DNA of 64,000 nucleotides from Sanguibacter sp. HDW7 (GCF_011300875.1 NZ_CP049862.1:2852001-2916000), one strand, 5' to 3'; numbered from the stretch's first letter, positions 35,465-45,880 are shown. Notes: generated from the sequence alone by a model not told the origin. A program made the numbers and translations.

Positions 35465-38085
35465 CCCACGACGACCCCCGCGACCTGTCGGCCCTCCTGC
35501 GAGGCCTCGCCGACGACGCCGCCCACGCGCCCCGCGCGCGCTCCCTCGACGACATGGCTGCGACCGCGCGCACGCACGGCCTCGCGGCCCGACGACGTCG
35601 CACCGCCGCCCGCTCGCTCGTCGCCGCGGCCTCGGTCGCGGTCGTCGCCGTCGGCGGCGTCCTCGTCGCGCAGAACCTCGGCGGCGACGACGGCACGCCG
35701 CCGCCTGCGACGACCGCGCCCCCGCCGATCTCGTGCGGCACGCCGTTCACGGCGCCGAAGGGCACGAACGACGACCTCACGCTCGTCCCGGTCGACGGCA
35801 ACGGCCCGTTCACGGTGACGGGGCTCGACGACCTGCCGTCGGTCGCGGCGGTGCTCGGCCCCGACTCCGCCTCGCCGGCCGAGTCCCTCGGCTCGACCGG
35901 CTACGTCACCTACACCGTCGTGAAGGACGGCCTGGCGGTCGCGTCAGGCGGGGCGATGCCTGAACCCTTCACGGCGGTCGAGCTCATCGCCGGCGGCGGT
36001 CCGGGCGAGGCGTTCTCCCGCACGGTGCCCGTACCCTGCGACGGCGGCGACACACTTCCGGCAGGCCGCTACGAGGTGTGGGCGACGCTCGACGGCTCGC
36101 TGCTCCAGCCGACCGACGGCCGCGACCCCGTGACCGTCGTCGGCGGCCCGTGGGACGTGACGATCGGGGGCCCCGACCTCACGATGGACACCGGGGCCCT
36201 CGAGTGCGGCACCACGTCCGTCCCCGGCCTGCACTCCTCGGCCGTCGACACCTACCGGCTCGAGGCGATCGGCCCCGACCGTCCCACGTCGTCGGCGCCG
36301 CTCCTTCCCGCCCTCCTGCGCCTCGACCCCGCCGTCCTCGACGGCAGCACGCAGGCACGCACCGTCAAGGGCGTCTGGGTCTACCTCGCCCGCGACGGCA
36401 AGATCGTCGCGGCCCACAAGACGGAGGGCCGCGACCTGCGGGCCTGGTTCGGCGCCGACGACGCGACGGGCATCGTGCCCGGGACCTCGCAGGTCGTCGA
36501 CGGCATGCGTGTCGCCGGCAGCGCGACCGCGTGCGACGGCTCAGGCCTGCTCCCCGCGGGCGACTACGAGGCGTGGGCCGTCGTCGAGATCGACGAGACC
36601 GTCGCCGAGAACTCCGAGACCACGACGATCATCGCGAGCGAGGCCGTCCCCGTGGCGCTCACCGCGCCTTCCGTCGGGACCGGTTCCGACGCGTCGATGC
36701 TCACGTGCGGCGACCCGACCGGCGAGATCACGTCGTCGACCACCGCCGGCGGTGACAAGGTGACGCTCACGCTCGAGGGCACCGAGACGAGGGTCGCCGC
36801 CGGCGCCGTCGCCAAGGGTGCCGTCTCCGCGGCGATCCGACACGCGAAGGGCGCGCTCGACGTCCTCGAGGGCGGCCCCGTCGAGGTCTACCTCCTGCGC
36901 GACGAGACCGTCGTCTCGGTCGCCACGACCGAGCAGCCCGACGGCCCCTGGTGGACGGGGCCCGACGTCCCCACGGGCGACACGACGTTCAGGAACGAGC
37001 TCACGGCCGACGTCTCGACGTCGGCGTGCGACGGCAGCGCCCTGCCCGACGGCACGTACACGCTGCTCGTCGTCGTGCCGGTCCACGTCCCCGAGACCGG
37101 GGACGGGAGCCACGAGCTCATCTCCGTCCGCCAGGACATCGTCGTCGGCGACGGGGAAGCACTGCCCGCCGCCGACCCGTCCGCGACGTTCCCCGCGTGC
37201 GGTGCGCTCGTCCCCGGCTACCAGGGCGACCCGTACGAGATCGTGCCGCTGGGCGACGGAGCACCCATGTCGCCCGCGGAGGACGACGTGTTCGAGGGCG
37301 TCTGGTTGCCCTTGACGAAGCTCGTCTCCTCCAGCGACACGACCCAGCGCGTGTCCTACGGAGCGACCCGTGGCGTCCTCACCCGCGACGGTCACGTCGT
37401 CGGCAGCGTCTTCGATGAGGACCTCCTCGGCGGGCCGTCCTCGCCGATGAGCGCCACTCTCGGCGGCGGGCGAAGCGCCGAGGCCACGGTCGCGACCCAG
37501 TTCCGCTCGTGCGGCGGCGACGGTTCCCTTCCGGAGGGCACCTACGACGTGTGGGGCACGCTCGAGGTCACCGGCACCGCGCCCGTGCACGCCGCGCGGA
37601 CCGTCGTGAGCAAGGTCGCGACGATCGTGCTCGGCGGCGCCACGACCTCGGACCTCATGTGCGCCGCGCCCCTGCCCGTGCGCGGCGACGAGGAGCTCGC
37701 GGTGACGAGCAAGCCCGTCACGGCGACGATCGGCCTCGAGGCGGCCTACGGGCAGGACCTGCGGGTCACGAACCGTGGCGACCGGACGCTCACCGGCAAC
37801 CTGCCGCACATCCTGCCGGCGGTCCTCGTCAAGGACGGGCGCATCGTCTCGCGCGTCCCGGACGCGTCGTACGTCGGCAGCTCCCCGGTGTCGCTCGCAC
37901 CCGACGCGTCGATGGCGGCGGCCTGGGCGATCGACATCCACTCGTGCACGACGGGCGACGAGGTGCCCGCCGGGACCTACGAAGCGTGGGTCGGGGTGAC
38001 CATCGCCCTCGACGACGGGTCGCTCGCGAGCACGTACGCCAAGGTCGGGAACCTCACCGTCGACCCGACGAAGGTCACCGACTGA
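35461..38085 (+). CDS. Single-pass membrane protein with 5 Cys-pair repeats, sigma partner 2
   Basis: 874 aa. Basic cytoplasmic head (LAARRRRTAARS), one membrane helix about 52-70 (LVAAASVAVVAVGGVLVA), a Pro/Thr stalk, then five repeats with Cys pairs 92/193, 249/358, 416/523, 580/684 and 734/829. Every repeat has the central (R/K)DG-V strand (VKDGLAV, ARDGKIV, LRDETVV, TRDGHVV, VKDGRIV) and closes with Cys followed by (L/V)PxGxYxxW (TLPAGRYEVW, LLPAGDYEAW, ALPDGTYTLL, SLPEGTYDVW, EVPAGTYEAW). Same architecture as the protein at 32629 with one more module. Function unknown; likely sensory or anti-sigma partner of the coupled ECF factor. Confidence 0.8.
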   Translation: MTHDDPRDLSALLRGLADDAAHAPRARSLDDMAATARTHGLAARRRRTAARSLVAAASVAVVAVGGVLVAQNLGGDDGTPPPATTAPPPISCGTPFTAPKGTNDDLTLVPVDGNGPFTVTGLDDLPSVAAVLGPDSASPAESLGSTGYVTYTVVKDGLAVASGGAMPEPFTAVELIAGGGPGEAFSRTVPVPCDGGDTLPAGRYEVWATLDGSLLQPTDGRDPVTVVGGPWDVTIGGPDLTMDTGALECGTTSVPGLHSSAVDTYRLEAIGPDRPTSSAPLLPALLRLDPAVLDGSTQARTVKGVWVYLARDGKIVAAHKTEGRDLRAWFGADDATGIVPGTSQVVDGMRVAGSATACDGSGLLPAGDYEAWAVVEIDETVAENSETTTIIASEAVPVALTAPSVGTGSDASMLTCGDPTGEITSSTTAGGDKVTLTLEGTETRVAAGAVAKGAVSAAIRHAKGALDVLEGGPVEVYLLRDETVVSVATTEQPDGPWWTGPDVPTGDTTFRNELTADVSTSACDGSALPDGTYTLLVVVPVHVPETGDGSHELISVRQDIVVGDGEALPAADPSATFPACGALVPGYQGDPYEIVPLGDGAPMSPAEDDVFEGVWLPLTKLVSSSDTTQRVSYGATRGVLTRDGHVVGSVFDEDLLGGPSSPMSATLGGGRSAEATVATQFRSCGGDGSLPEGTYDVWGTLEVTGTAPVHAARTVVSKVATIVLGGATTSDLMCAAPLPVRGDEELAVTSKPVTATIGLEAAYGQDLRVTNRGDRTLTGNLPHILPAVLVKDGRIVSRVPDASYVGSSPVSLAPDASMAAAWAIDIHSCTTGDEVPAGTYEAWVGVTIALDDGSLASTYAKVGNLTVDPTKVTD

Positions 38086-38120
38086 GTCGGTCCCGGGCAG
38101 CTCGTGGTGGCAGCTCCCGG

Positions 38121-38161
38121 ACGACGCAGGGCCCGACCGTGACGGTCGGGCCCTGCGTCGT
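38121..38161. terminator. Strong bidirectional hairpin terminator
   Basis: ACGACGCAGGGCCCGACCGT (38121-38140) and its perfect inverse (38142-38161) give a 20-bp palindrome around one central base. It lies between the convergent repeat-protein gene (stop 38085) and aminotransferase gene (stop 38258). No U-tract. Confidence 0.85.
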
Positions 38162-38257
38162 GCGGTGCTGCCTGTCGTGCGCATCGTGCTGTGCGCCGCC
38201 TTCTGCGCGCGGGTTGGCGCGGGCCGACGCGTCGCGTGGGCGGGCGCGTGCCGCGAC

Positions 38258-39622
<1,365 letters not shown>

Positions 39623-39690
39623 CTAGGGCCACACGCGCCGCACGGCCTGAGACGTCCACGCGTCCGTCCGTCCACGCCGCGACCCGTCGG

Positions 39691-39758
39691 CCTACCCGCA
39701 GCTTTGTGCCCTACCCGCAAGTCTCAACCTGCGGGTAGAGCACAAAGCTGCGGGTAGG
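39691..39758. repeat. Palindromic element family D
   Basis: CCTACCCGCAGCTTTGTGC (39691-39709) pairs perfectly with 39740-39758 (19 bp); inside it CTACCCGCA (39711) pairs with TGCGGGTAG (39730). Direct CTACCCGCA words start at 39692 and 39711, inverse words at 39730 and 39749: 19 nt apart in each arm. It lies 26 bases after the stop of the membrane gene at 39784. Confidence 0.88.
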
Positions 39759-39783
39759 CGGCTCGGGCCGGGCCAGCTGGGCG

Positions 39784-40500
39784 TCAGGAGGCGACCGCGG
39801 CGATGCCCGTGAGGACGATCGTCGCGAGCGGCATGAGCAGCACCGCGAACGGGAAACGCGCGGGCGACGGAGCGGGAGCGGTCGGGTCGACGACGACATC
39901 GGGCGCTCCGAGCGCTCGCGCCTCGAGGACGCACCCGACGACGAGCACGACGACCCCCAGTGCGACAGCCGCGAGCGGGGAGACCGTGAGCACCGTCGTA
40001 CGCCACAGCAGGACAGGCAGCACCGCAGCCGACAACGCGACCCACAGCACGATCCCCGAGATCCACGGACGCTCGACGAACCCGCGCAGGAGCGGCCCCG
40101 ACCGCACGACCAGCGCCACGATGCACAGAAGGGCGACGAGCCCACCGAGCAGGAAGCCCGCCGTGAGTCCTGCGTCCTCACCGCGCACGAGCGGCCCGAC
40201 GGCACCGGGGACCAGGAACAGCCCGACGAGCTGCAGGCCCGCTCCGAGACCGACCTTCCGGACGTCGCTCTCCGCCTCCGGATCGGGCACGAGGCCGAGC
40301 GAGCGCGCATAGGCGACCGGGGCGCCGAACGCGTCAGGCGCGGACTCCCCCGCATCGTGGCAGTGCGCCTCGACCTCCGCGAGCGCGTCGCCGATGCGCG
40401 CGCCGGGAATGTCGAGCAGGCGCAGTTCCACGACGAAGGCCTCGGCCCACGTCCCATCGACGTGCGGGGCGAGCGTTGCGGGATCAGGGATGCGTGTCAC
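39784..40500 (-). CDS. HAAS-type membrane protein, partner of PadR regulator
   Basis: 238 aa from GTG 40500, overlapping the PadR stop by GTGA. The cytoplasmic head (residues 1-75: FVVELRLLDIPGARIGDALAEVEAHCHDAG) resembles the HAAS/DUF1700 signalling helix pair that often follows PadR genes. Then about six hydrophobic helices from residue 83 (GAGLQLVGLFLVPGAVG) to the C-terminus. Such pairs are thought to link membrane state and PadR-controlled expression; no transport motif is visible, so function is unknown. Confidence 0.8.
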   Translation of the reverse strand: MTRIPDPATLAPHVDGTWAEAFVVELRLLDIPGARIGDALAEVEAHCHDAGESAPDAFGAPVAYARSLGLVPDPEAESDVRKVGLGAGLQLVGLFLVPGAVGPLVRGEDAGLTAGFLLGGLVALLCIVALVVRSGPLLRGFVERPWISGIVLWVALSAAVLPVLLWRTTVLTVSPLAAVALGVVVLVVGCVLEARALGAPDVVVDPTAPAPSPARFPFAVLLMPLATIVLTGIAAVAS

Positions 40501-41018
40501 GGGAGGACCTCCGTCGTCGGGCGGGACATGGGGCGGGAGTCGGGCGTGGAGTTGCCCGCCAGCTCGGGCAGGCTGTTCCGCGCGACCACGTCCGAGGCAG
40601 CGGCGCCGGTGGGCGCCGCCGGGCCGTCGGGCGCGGTGCTGTCGGACAGGGCGCCAACGGACACCGTCGGACCGTCGGGCGTGGCGTCCTCGGGCGTGAG
40701 GATCGCGAGCGTCGTCGTCGTGAACGCGCGCCAACGTACGCGGGCGTCGGCGAGCGCGGCGCGGCCGTCGGACGTGAGCTCGTAGTACTTGCGGCCGGGG
40801 CCGCCGTCGCCGACGCGCCACTCGACGGTGACGTGGCCGGCGGTCTCGAGGCGACCGAGCAGCGGGTAGAGGGTGCCCCCCTTGAGGCGGCCGAGTCCGA
40901 GCTCGTCGAGCCGCTCGGCGATCGCGTAGCCATACGTCGGGCCGTCGGCGAGGACGTGGAGGACGCAGGGCTCGAGCACGCCGCGGAGCCACTCGGCGGG
41001 CCAGGTGACATCGGGCAT
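40497..41018 (-). CDS. PadR-family transcriptional regulator
   Basis: 173 aa from ATG 41018. PadR winged helix: LEPCVLHVLADGPTYGYAIAERL, LGRLKGGTLYPLLGRLETAGHV and GGPGRKYYELTSDGRAAL, all in standard order. After residue 110 the protein carries a 60-residue Pro/Ser/Thr-rich tail instead of the compact C-terminal helix domain, so dimerisation may rely on one helix. It is translationally coupled to the HAAS-type membrane gene. A TGACTAG/CTAGTCA dyad overlaps its start codon, a likely autoregulatory operator. Confidence 0.9.
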   Translation of the reverse strand: MPDVTWPAEWLRGVLEPCVLHVLADGPTYGYAIAERLDELGLGRLKGGTLYPLLGRLETAGHVTVEWRVGDGGPGRKYYELTSDGRAALADARVRWRAFTTTTLAILTPEDATPDGPTVSVGALSDSTAPDGPAAPTGAAASDVVARNSLPELAGNSTPDSRPMSRPTTEVLP

Positions 41019-41044
41019 GACTAGACAGTAACGCGACCTAGTCA
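41018..41044 (-). promoter_or_regulatory. Putative PadR operator
   Basis: TGACTAG (41018-41024) and CTAGTCA (41038-41044) form a perfect 7-bp dyad with 13-nt centre, overlapping the padR-like ATG. Position fits autorepression. The arms differ from the common PadR ATGT/ACAT boxes, so the link is tentative. Confidence 0.5.
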
Positions 41045-41110
41045 GTCACACAACCTATTCAGCCATGCAGCCCACTCGCGTCACGGCACTCACTCTCGTC
41101 ACGGCACCCA

Positions 41111-41171
41111 CACGCAGTTTTCAGTCGTGCACGCGGGTTTAAACTCGCGTGCGCGACTGAAAACCGCGTAC
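41111..41171. repeat. Palindromic element family E, intergenic copy
   Basis: CGCAGTTTTCAGTCG (41113-41127) pairs with CGACTGAAAACCGCG (41154-41168) with one wobble. CACGC(A/G)G words lie at 41111 and 41130 and CGCGT(G/A)C words at 41146 and 41165, 19 nt apart in each arm. A half copy TGAGAACCGCGTGCGCG follows at about 41219-41235. It lies in the 310-base gap between the MFS and PadR genes. Confidence 0.85.
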
Positions 41172-41255
41172 GCGCGGGCGGCGCTGGTCGGCCAGGGGCT
41201 CGATCAGGGCGGGGGCCTGAGAACCGCGTGCGCGCGGACGGCGAGCTGCGCGGCA

Positions 41256-41344
41256 CGCCTCGGCGCCGCGCGGGGGCGACGGGTCAGGCGGTGCGGCGCG
41301 CCTTGGCGCAGCGCGCGGGGGCGACGGGTCAGGCGGTGCGGCGC
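41256..41344. repeat. 45-bp tandem duplication across the MFS stop codon
   Basis: A 32-base block is identical at 41268-41299 and 41313-41344 (45-nt period), and the preceding bases are near-identical. The right copy contains the last codons and stop of the MFS gene; the left copy is a duplicated tail just downstream. It looks like a slip-strand duplication. Confidence 0.8.
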
Positions 41345-42606
41345 TCGACGGCCACGTTCGCGAGGCCCAGCACGACGAGGAGCACGGCCGACGCCAGGGG
41401 CAGGACCATCGACGACGCCGCACCCTGCGACTCTGCGAGCTGCCCCGTAACCGTCGCCGCGACGGCCTGCGCGAGCGCGAGGGCCGCGGTCGTCAGCGTC
41501 ATCGTCGTCGCCGCGCGCCCCTGCGGGCTGCGGGCCGACGCCATCGAGAGGATCGTCACGAGCACCGGGCCGACGCCCAGACCCATGAGGAGCAGCACGC
41601 CGATCGGCGACGCGTCGGCCGCGAGCCCTGCATACAGCACGGACGACGCGACGATGAGCGCACCGAACGCGACCCAGCGCCAGCGCGGCGCGAACGACCG
41701 CGGCAGCAGCGCCACGCCGAGCGCGAGCACGGCCGACGTCAGGCCCATCGCGCCGTACGCGAGACCAGCCTCGTCACCGCGCCCCTGCTCCCCCATGAAC
41801 GCGGTGAGCGACGTGAGCGTCGTGCCGAAGAACAGGCCGACGGCGAAGGCGCCGCCGACGACGACGAGCACCCGAGCGCGCACCATCTCGCGCAGCGGCG
41901 CGCGCTCCTCGCCCGCGTGTCCGGCCGCCAGCACGGACGCCGTCGGGTGCAGCGCGAACGCGACGACCGCCGTGAGGCTCAGCGCCGCTGCGACCGCGAG
42001 CGGCAGCCACGGCGCGACCAACGCGGCGAGCACGCCGACGAGGACGGGGCCGATGACGAACGCCGTCTCGTCGATCGCCGACTCGTACGACATGACGTGG
42101 GAGAACGTCGAGACACGCTTCTCGGGGACGACGCGCGCGCCGACGATCGTCACGAGGCGCGTTCGCGACAGCGGCGCGACCTGCGGCACGGTCGCCCCCG
42201 CGAGGAAGGCGACGACGACGACGAGCGGCCGCGTCGCGTCCGCGCCCACGACGAGCGGCACGAGCGCGACCGCGACCGCGTTGAGCAGGCCGACGACCGG
42301 CACGACGCGACGCTGGCCGTGGCGGTCGACGAGCCCGCCGACGAACGGCCCCGCCAGGACGACGCCCACGCCGACCGCACCGGAGGCGAGGCCGCCGAGC
42401 GCGACCGAACCCGTGACCGTCGCGACGTAGGTGAGGACGCCGACGACGACCATCGCGAACGGCAGGCGAGCGATCGCGGCGACCGGGTAGTACCCCCAGC
42501 CCGTCGCGCGGACGAGCGAGGGAGCGAGCACCGGGGTCGCCGCAGCGCTCTGCGTCGCGGGGCTGATCGGCGTCGCGGGCGTGGACGTGGACGTGGTGGT
42601 GCTCAT
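41329..42606 (-). CDS. MFS transporter
   Basis: 425 aa from ATG 42606 with GAAGGA upstream. Twelve predicted helices; motif A region is AGPFVGGLVDRHGQRR. The arrangement and VTGxLAESQGAAS near the end fit the drug-efflux-like MFS_1 group. The N-terminal 30 residues are a Thr/Ser/Ala-rich soluble head. Substrate unknown. It stands alone; the 195 bases before it (42607-42801) hold no recognised gene or signal. Confidence 0.88.
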   Translation of the reverse strand: MSTTTSTSTPATPISPATQSAAATPVLAPSLVRATGWGYYPVAAIARLPFAMVVVGVLTYVATVTGSVALGGLASGAVGVGVVLAGPFVGGLVDRHGQRRVVPVVGLLNAVAVALVPLVVGADATRPLVVVVAFLAGATVPQVAPLSRTRLVTIVGARVVPEKRVSTFSHVMSYESAIDETAFVIGPVLVGVLAALVAPWLPLAVAAALSLTAVVAFALHPTASVLAAGHAGEERAPLREMVRARVLVVVGGAFAVGLFFGTTLTSLTAFMGEQGRGDEAGLAYGAMGLTSAVLALGVALLPRSFAPRWRWVAFGALIVASSVLYAGLAADASPIGVLLLMGLGVGPVLVTILSMASARSPQGRAATTMTLTTAALALAQAVAATVTGQLAESQGAASSMVLPLASAVLLVVLGLANVAVERRTA

Positions 42607-42801
42607 GTGCGGGTCCTTCTCGTGCAGGGGCGGTGCCGCCTTGCTGCTGGAGCAGGTGATGCACGTGGCGGAGGACTCGTCCGCGGCCTGGTGGCGTCGG
42701 CGGGGTCCGTCCGGGGTGCTGTTGGCACCGCCGTCGACGGTAGCACGGGCCGCGCGCCCGTCACCGGGGCGGAGACGTACGTCACCACCCCGCCCAGCCT
42801 G

Positions 42802-44376
42802 CTACACCCCCGCGGCGACCGTGCCCGCAAGCCGGTGCGACGTCTCGGCAAGGTCCTGCGCCGCGACGCGGATCGTCACGACCTCCTCGGTCGTGCGGCC
42901 GGCGGCCACCTCGACGTCGTCGAGCGTCGCCGCGACGGAACGTGAGCCCTCCGCGACGTCGGCGACGGCCGCGGCCATCGATGCCGTCGTCGCGGTCTGC
43001 TCCTCGACCGCGCCTGCGATCGTCGTCTGGTGGTGGCTGATCTCGCCGACGACGACGGTGATCTGCCCGATCTCCGCGGCGGCCTGCGCGACGGCCTCCT
43101 GGATCGCGTCGATGCGCGAGGCGATGTCGCCCGTCGCGCGCGCCGTCTCCTGGGCGAGGTCCTTGACCTCGCCCGCGACGACGGCAAAGCCCTTGCCAGC
43201 GTCCCCGGCCCGGGCCGCCTCGATCGTCGCATTGAGCGCGAGGAGATTCGTCTGCTCGGCGATCGACGTGATGAGCTTGACGACCGAGCCGATCTCGGCG
43301 GAGGACTCCCCGAGCGCGCCGACGGTCCGGTTGGACCTGTCGGCAGCCTCGACCGCGCGGTCAGCGATGCGTGCGACCTCGCCGGCGTGGCGTGCGATCT
43401 CAGAGATGGAGGCGCCCATCTGCGACGCCCCGGCCGCGACCGCGTCGATGCCGTCGCTCACGGTGCGGGCTGCGACGCGGGCGTTGGCGACCTGGCTCGC
43501 CGACACCTCGGCGGCACCCGCCAGGCTGTCACCTGCGGCGACGAGGCCGTCGGCCGCGCCCATGAGCCCGTCGGACACCTCACGGACTCCTCGCGCGACG
43601 TCGGCGGTGCGGTCGAGCGCGCCGTTGAGCGCGTGCGCGAGCCGGTCGAGCTCGGTGCGCTGCCCACCCTCGGGCAGCCGGACGTCGGCATCGCCCTCGG
43701 CGAGCACCTCGGTCGCGCGCGTGATGGGTCCGACGACGCTGCGTGCGACGACGAGGGAACCGGCCGAGACGAGCAGGACGACGAGCACCGCGACGACGAG
43801 CAGCGAGCGCGCGTCGGCGATCGCGTCGGCGCGGACGTCGTCGACATACACGCCCGAGCCGATGACCCAGCCCCACGGCGCGAAGCCGGCGACGTAGGAG
43901 ATCTTGGGCTGCGGGTCCTCGGCGCCGGGCTTGGGCCACTGGTAGTCGACGAAACCGGCACCGTCGGCGCGGACGATGTCGACGAACTCGACGAAGATGC
44001 GTGTGCCGTCAGGATCGGTGTTCTGCGAGAGATCGGTCCCGTCGAGCGTGGGGTTCGTCGGGTGCATGATCATCGTCGGACCCATGTCGTTGATCCACAG
44101 GTACTCGTCGCCCTGGTACGTCATGCCGGCGACGGCCTCGGCCGCGGCCTTCTGCGCGTCGTCGAGCGTCATCGCTCCGGACTCCGCGAGCGTCCCGTAG
44201 TGCGTGACGGCGGCGACCGCGACCTCGACGACGGCCTGGATCGCGGCGCGACGCTCGGTGACGATCCGGGACTCGGTACGGATGACGGCGGCGCCGGCCG
44301 TGACGGCGAGCCCGATCGTCGTGAGGACGAGCAGCAGGACGAGCTTGCGGACGATCGTGAGCCGGGACAGTGCCAT
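42802..44376 (-). CDS. Methyl-accepting chemotaxis protein with Cache sensor
   Basis: 524 aa. N-terminal helix ([20 protein letters not shown]), a single-Cache domain of the sCache_2 type ([22 protein letters not shown], then [16 protein letters not shown]), second helix about 190-212, HAMP ([23 protein letters not shown]), and the signalling domain with hairpin tip [34 protein letters not shown] in pieces as in all MCPs. Gln/Glu methylation-type sites flank it. sCache_2 receptors usually bind small carboxylates. No che genes are near, so it is an orphan receptor; it implies a motile cell. Confidence 0.95.
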   Translation of the reverse strand: MALSRLTIVRKLVLLLVLTTIGLAVTAGAAVIRTESRIVTERRAAIQAVVEVAVAAVTHYGTLAESGAMTLDDAQKAAAEAVAGMTYQGDEYLWINDMGPTMIMHPTNPTLDGTDLSQNTDPDGTRIFVEFVDIVRADGAGFVDYQWPKPGAEDPQPKISYVAGFAPWGWVIGSGVYVDDVRADAIADARSLLVVAVLVVLLVSAGSLVVARSVVGPITRATEVLAEGDADVRLPEGGQRTELDRLAHALNGALDRTADVARGVREVSDGLMGAADGLVAAGDSLAGAAEVSASQVANARVAARTVSDGIDAVAAGASQMGASISEIARHAGEVARIADRAVEAADRSNRTVGALGESSAEIGSVVKLITSIAEQTNLLALNATIEAARAGDAGKGFAVVAGEVKDLAQETARATGDIASRIDAIQEAVAQAAAEIGQITVVVGEISHHQTTIAGAVEEQTATTASMAAAVADVAEGSRSVAATLDDVEVAAGRTTEEVVTIRVAAQDLAETSHRLAGTVAAGV

Positions 44377-44528
44377 GTCGATACCTCTCGGGACGGGCGT
44401 GATGGGTGCCTGATCGACGAGCGGCTCGTGAACGTGAGCATTCTTGACGGTGCGCGCAGTGGGCGCCCGGAACCACTGGGTGCCAGCACCCAGAGCGACG
44501 TGTCCGAGCGGACCGGCGGGAACGGCAA

Positions 44529-44562
44529 GGCCCGGGATCCCGCGGGTGCGGGGTCCCGGGCC
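44529..44562 (-). terminator. Hairpin terminator of the LLM oxidoreductase
   Basis: GGCCCGGGATCCCGC (44529-44543) pairs with GCGGGGTCCCGGGCC (44548-44562), 15 bp with one wobble and a 4-nt loop, 31 bases after the stop of the gene at 44593. Confidence 0.75.
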
Positions 44563-44592
44563 GGCCGGTGAGGTGGAGCGGTGCGACGCGGG

Positions 44593-45591
44593 TCAGCGAC
44601 CCGTGCCCGTGAGCGAGTGCACCGAGCTCGTGAGGCCGAGCGTCTCGCGGAGGGTCGCGCCGGGGTAGCCGTCCCGGAAGATGCCCTTGGCGCGCAGGGC
44701 GGGCACGACGCCGTCGACGAGGCCCGCGACGTCGGCGACGAGCGACGACGGCGTGACGATGAAGCCGTCGACGGCACCCGCGGCGTGCCACTCCTCGATG
44801 AGGTCTGCGAGGTCGAGCGGCGTGCCGACCTGGATGATCGAGTCGGAGTGGGCGGCGACGACCTCGGCTCCCTCGAACGCGTCGAGGAGGTCGAGGCGGG
44901 CCTCGGCGCTCGCGCGGTCGGGGCCCGTGACGGCGAAGAGGTCGACGAGCACGAGCACGTCGTCGGCGTCGCGCCCGGACTCGAGGGCCGCGGTGCGCAC
45001 GATGCGGCGCTGCTCACGTGCGTCCTCGAGGGTGTGGGCGCCGATGCGGACGACGTCCGCGAGACGGCCGGCACGCTCGAGGTGCGCGCGGTTGCGGACG
45101 GAGACGACGGTCGGCGCGATCGACGAGACCTGACGGGTCACCGCGGAGACGAGGCGGTCGGGCGTCGAGCCGTCGACCTGCCATCCGGCGCGGCCGCCGG
45201 AGTTGCGGGAGATCGTCTGGAGGGCGGTCGCGACGTGGCCGGGCTCGTTGGACTCGGGCGAGATCGTCGCGACGAGGCCGAGGCGGTCGGTGACGCGGCC
45301 GAGGCGCGAGGTGATGACAGCTGCGTCGAGGCGGCCGCGGAGCAGGCCGATCGTCTCGGGCTGGAGGCGGAAGTCGTCGCTGATGGCGACGAGGTCGAGT
45401 GCGCCGCGCTCGGCCGTGCGGACGAGCTCGTTGAGACGCTCGGCGTTGAGTGCTCCGACGGGGGCCGGGACGGGCAGGTGGCCCGCAAATCGACGGGCAC
45501 CGGCAGCGGTGAGGTCGAGGCCGAGGTGCACGCGGGTGCGCTCGGTGTTCGAGGAGCGGTTCGCGGCGTTGGAGTGGTTCTGGGTGCTCAT
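44593..45591 (-). CDS. LLM-class flavin-dependent oxidoreductase, sulfur-regulated
   Basis: 332 aa from ATG 45591 with GAAGGG upstream. Bacterial luciferase-like TIM barrel: HLGLDLTAAGARRF, ERGALDLVAISDDF, LGLVATISPESNEPGHVATALQTISRNSGGRAGWQVD across two strands (this Arg/Ser-Asn region binds FMN phosphate in SsuD/NtaA-type enzymes). The family oxidises sulfonates, sulfides or chelators with reduced flavin and O2. Two sulfur-sensing leaders lie upstream, a SAM-IV riboswitch and a Cys-rich leader peptide, so a role in releasing sulfur from organosulfur compounds is likely. Substrate is inferred, not shown. No reductase or transporter is adjacent. Confidence 0.88.
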   Translation of the reverse strand: MSTQNHSNAANRSSNTERTRVHLGLDLTAAGARRFAGHLPVPAPVGALNAERLNELVRTAERGALDLVAISDDFRLQPETIGLLRGRLDAAVITSRLGRVTDRLGLVATISPESNEPGHVATALQTISRNSGGRAGWQVDGSTPDRLVSAVTRQVSSIAPTVVSVRNRAHLERAGRLADVVRIGAHTLEDAREQRRIVRTAALESGRDADDVLVLVDLFAVTGPDRASAEARLDLLDAFEGAEVVAAHSDSIIQVGTPLDLADLIEEWHAAGAVDGFIVTPSSLVADVAGLVDGVVPALRAKGIFRDGYPGATLRETLGLTSSVHSLTGTGR

Positions 45592-45781
45592 GATGGTGCC
45601 CTTCAGGCAGTGACGATCCACCCGGCGGCGCGTCGTGGCGCTCGGCGGCAGGGGGTCGTGCGGGGAGTGTCGTGGTCCCGCGCGTCGGCGGGGAGTGGTC
45701 CGTGCGGCGCGGGGCGCTGCGGTGGACGTGGGGCGCGGGAGCGGGTCGCGCGCCGGGGTGCTCAGACGGTGGTCGCGCTGG

Positions 45782-45880
45782 TCAGCGCTGACAGCACCGG
45801 TCGGCACAGGTCGACATACACATGCACATTCGGGCCTGACGGGTCGCCGCGAGGGTTCGCTGCCATCCTGCCTGGTGCAT
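45782..45880 (-). CDS. Cys-rich leader peptide (32 aa)
   Basis: ATG 45880 has AGGAG six bases upstream. The peptide starts MHQAGWQRTLAATRQ and ends ARMCMCMSTCADRCCQR: five Cys, with alternating Met/Cys and a CC pair just before the stop. This is the pattern of actinobacterial attenuator peptides in which ribosomes stall when Cys-tRNA is scarce, opening downstream sulfur genes. It lies between the riboswitch and the oxidoreductase (190 bases before the latter; that interval is GC-rich with possible alternative stems but no U-tract, so the switch may be Rho-dependent or translational). Confidence 0.8.
   Translation of the reverse strand: MHQAGWQRTLAATRQARMCMCMSTCADRCCQR

Noticed and set aside
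45641-45781. Intrinsic terminator/attenuator after the Cys leader
   Set aside because: GC-rich stems can be drawn, but none is strong, unique or followed by a U-tract, so no specific structure is claimed.
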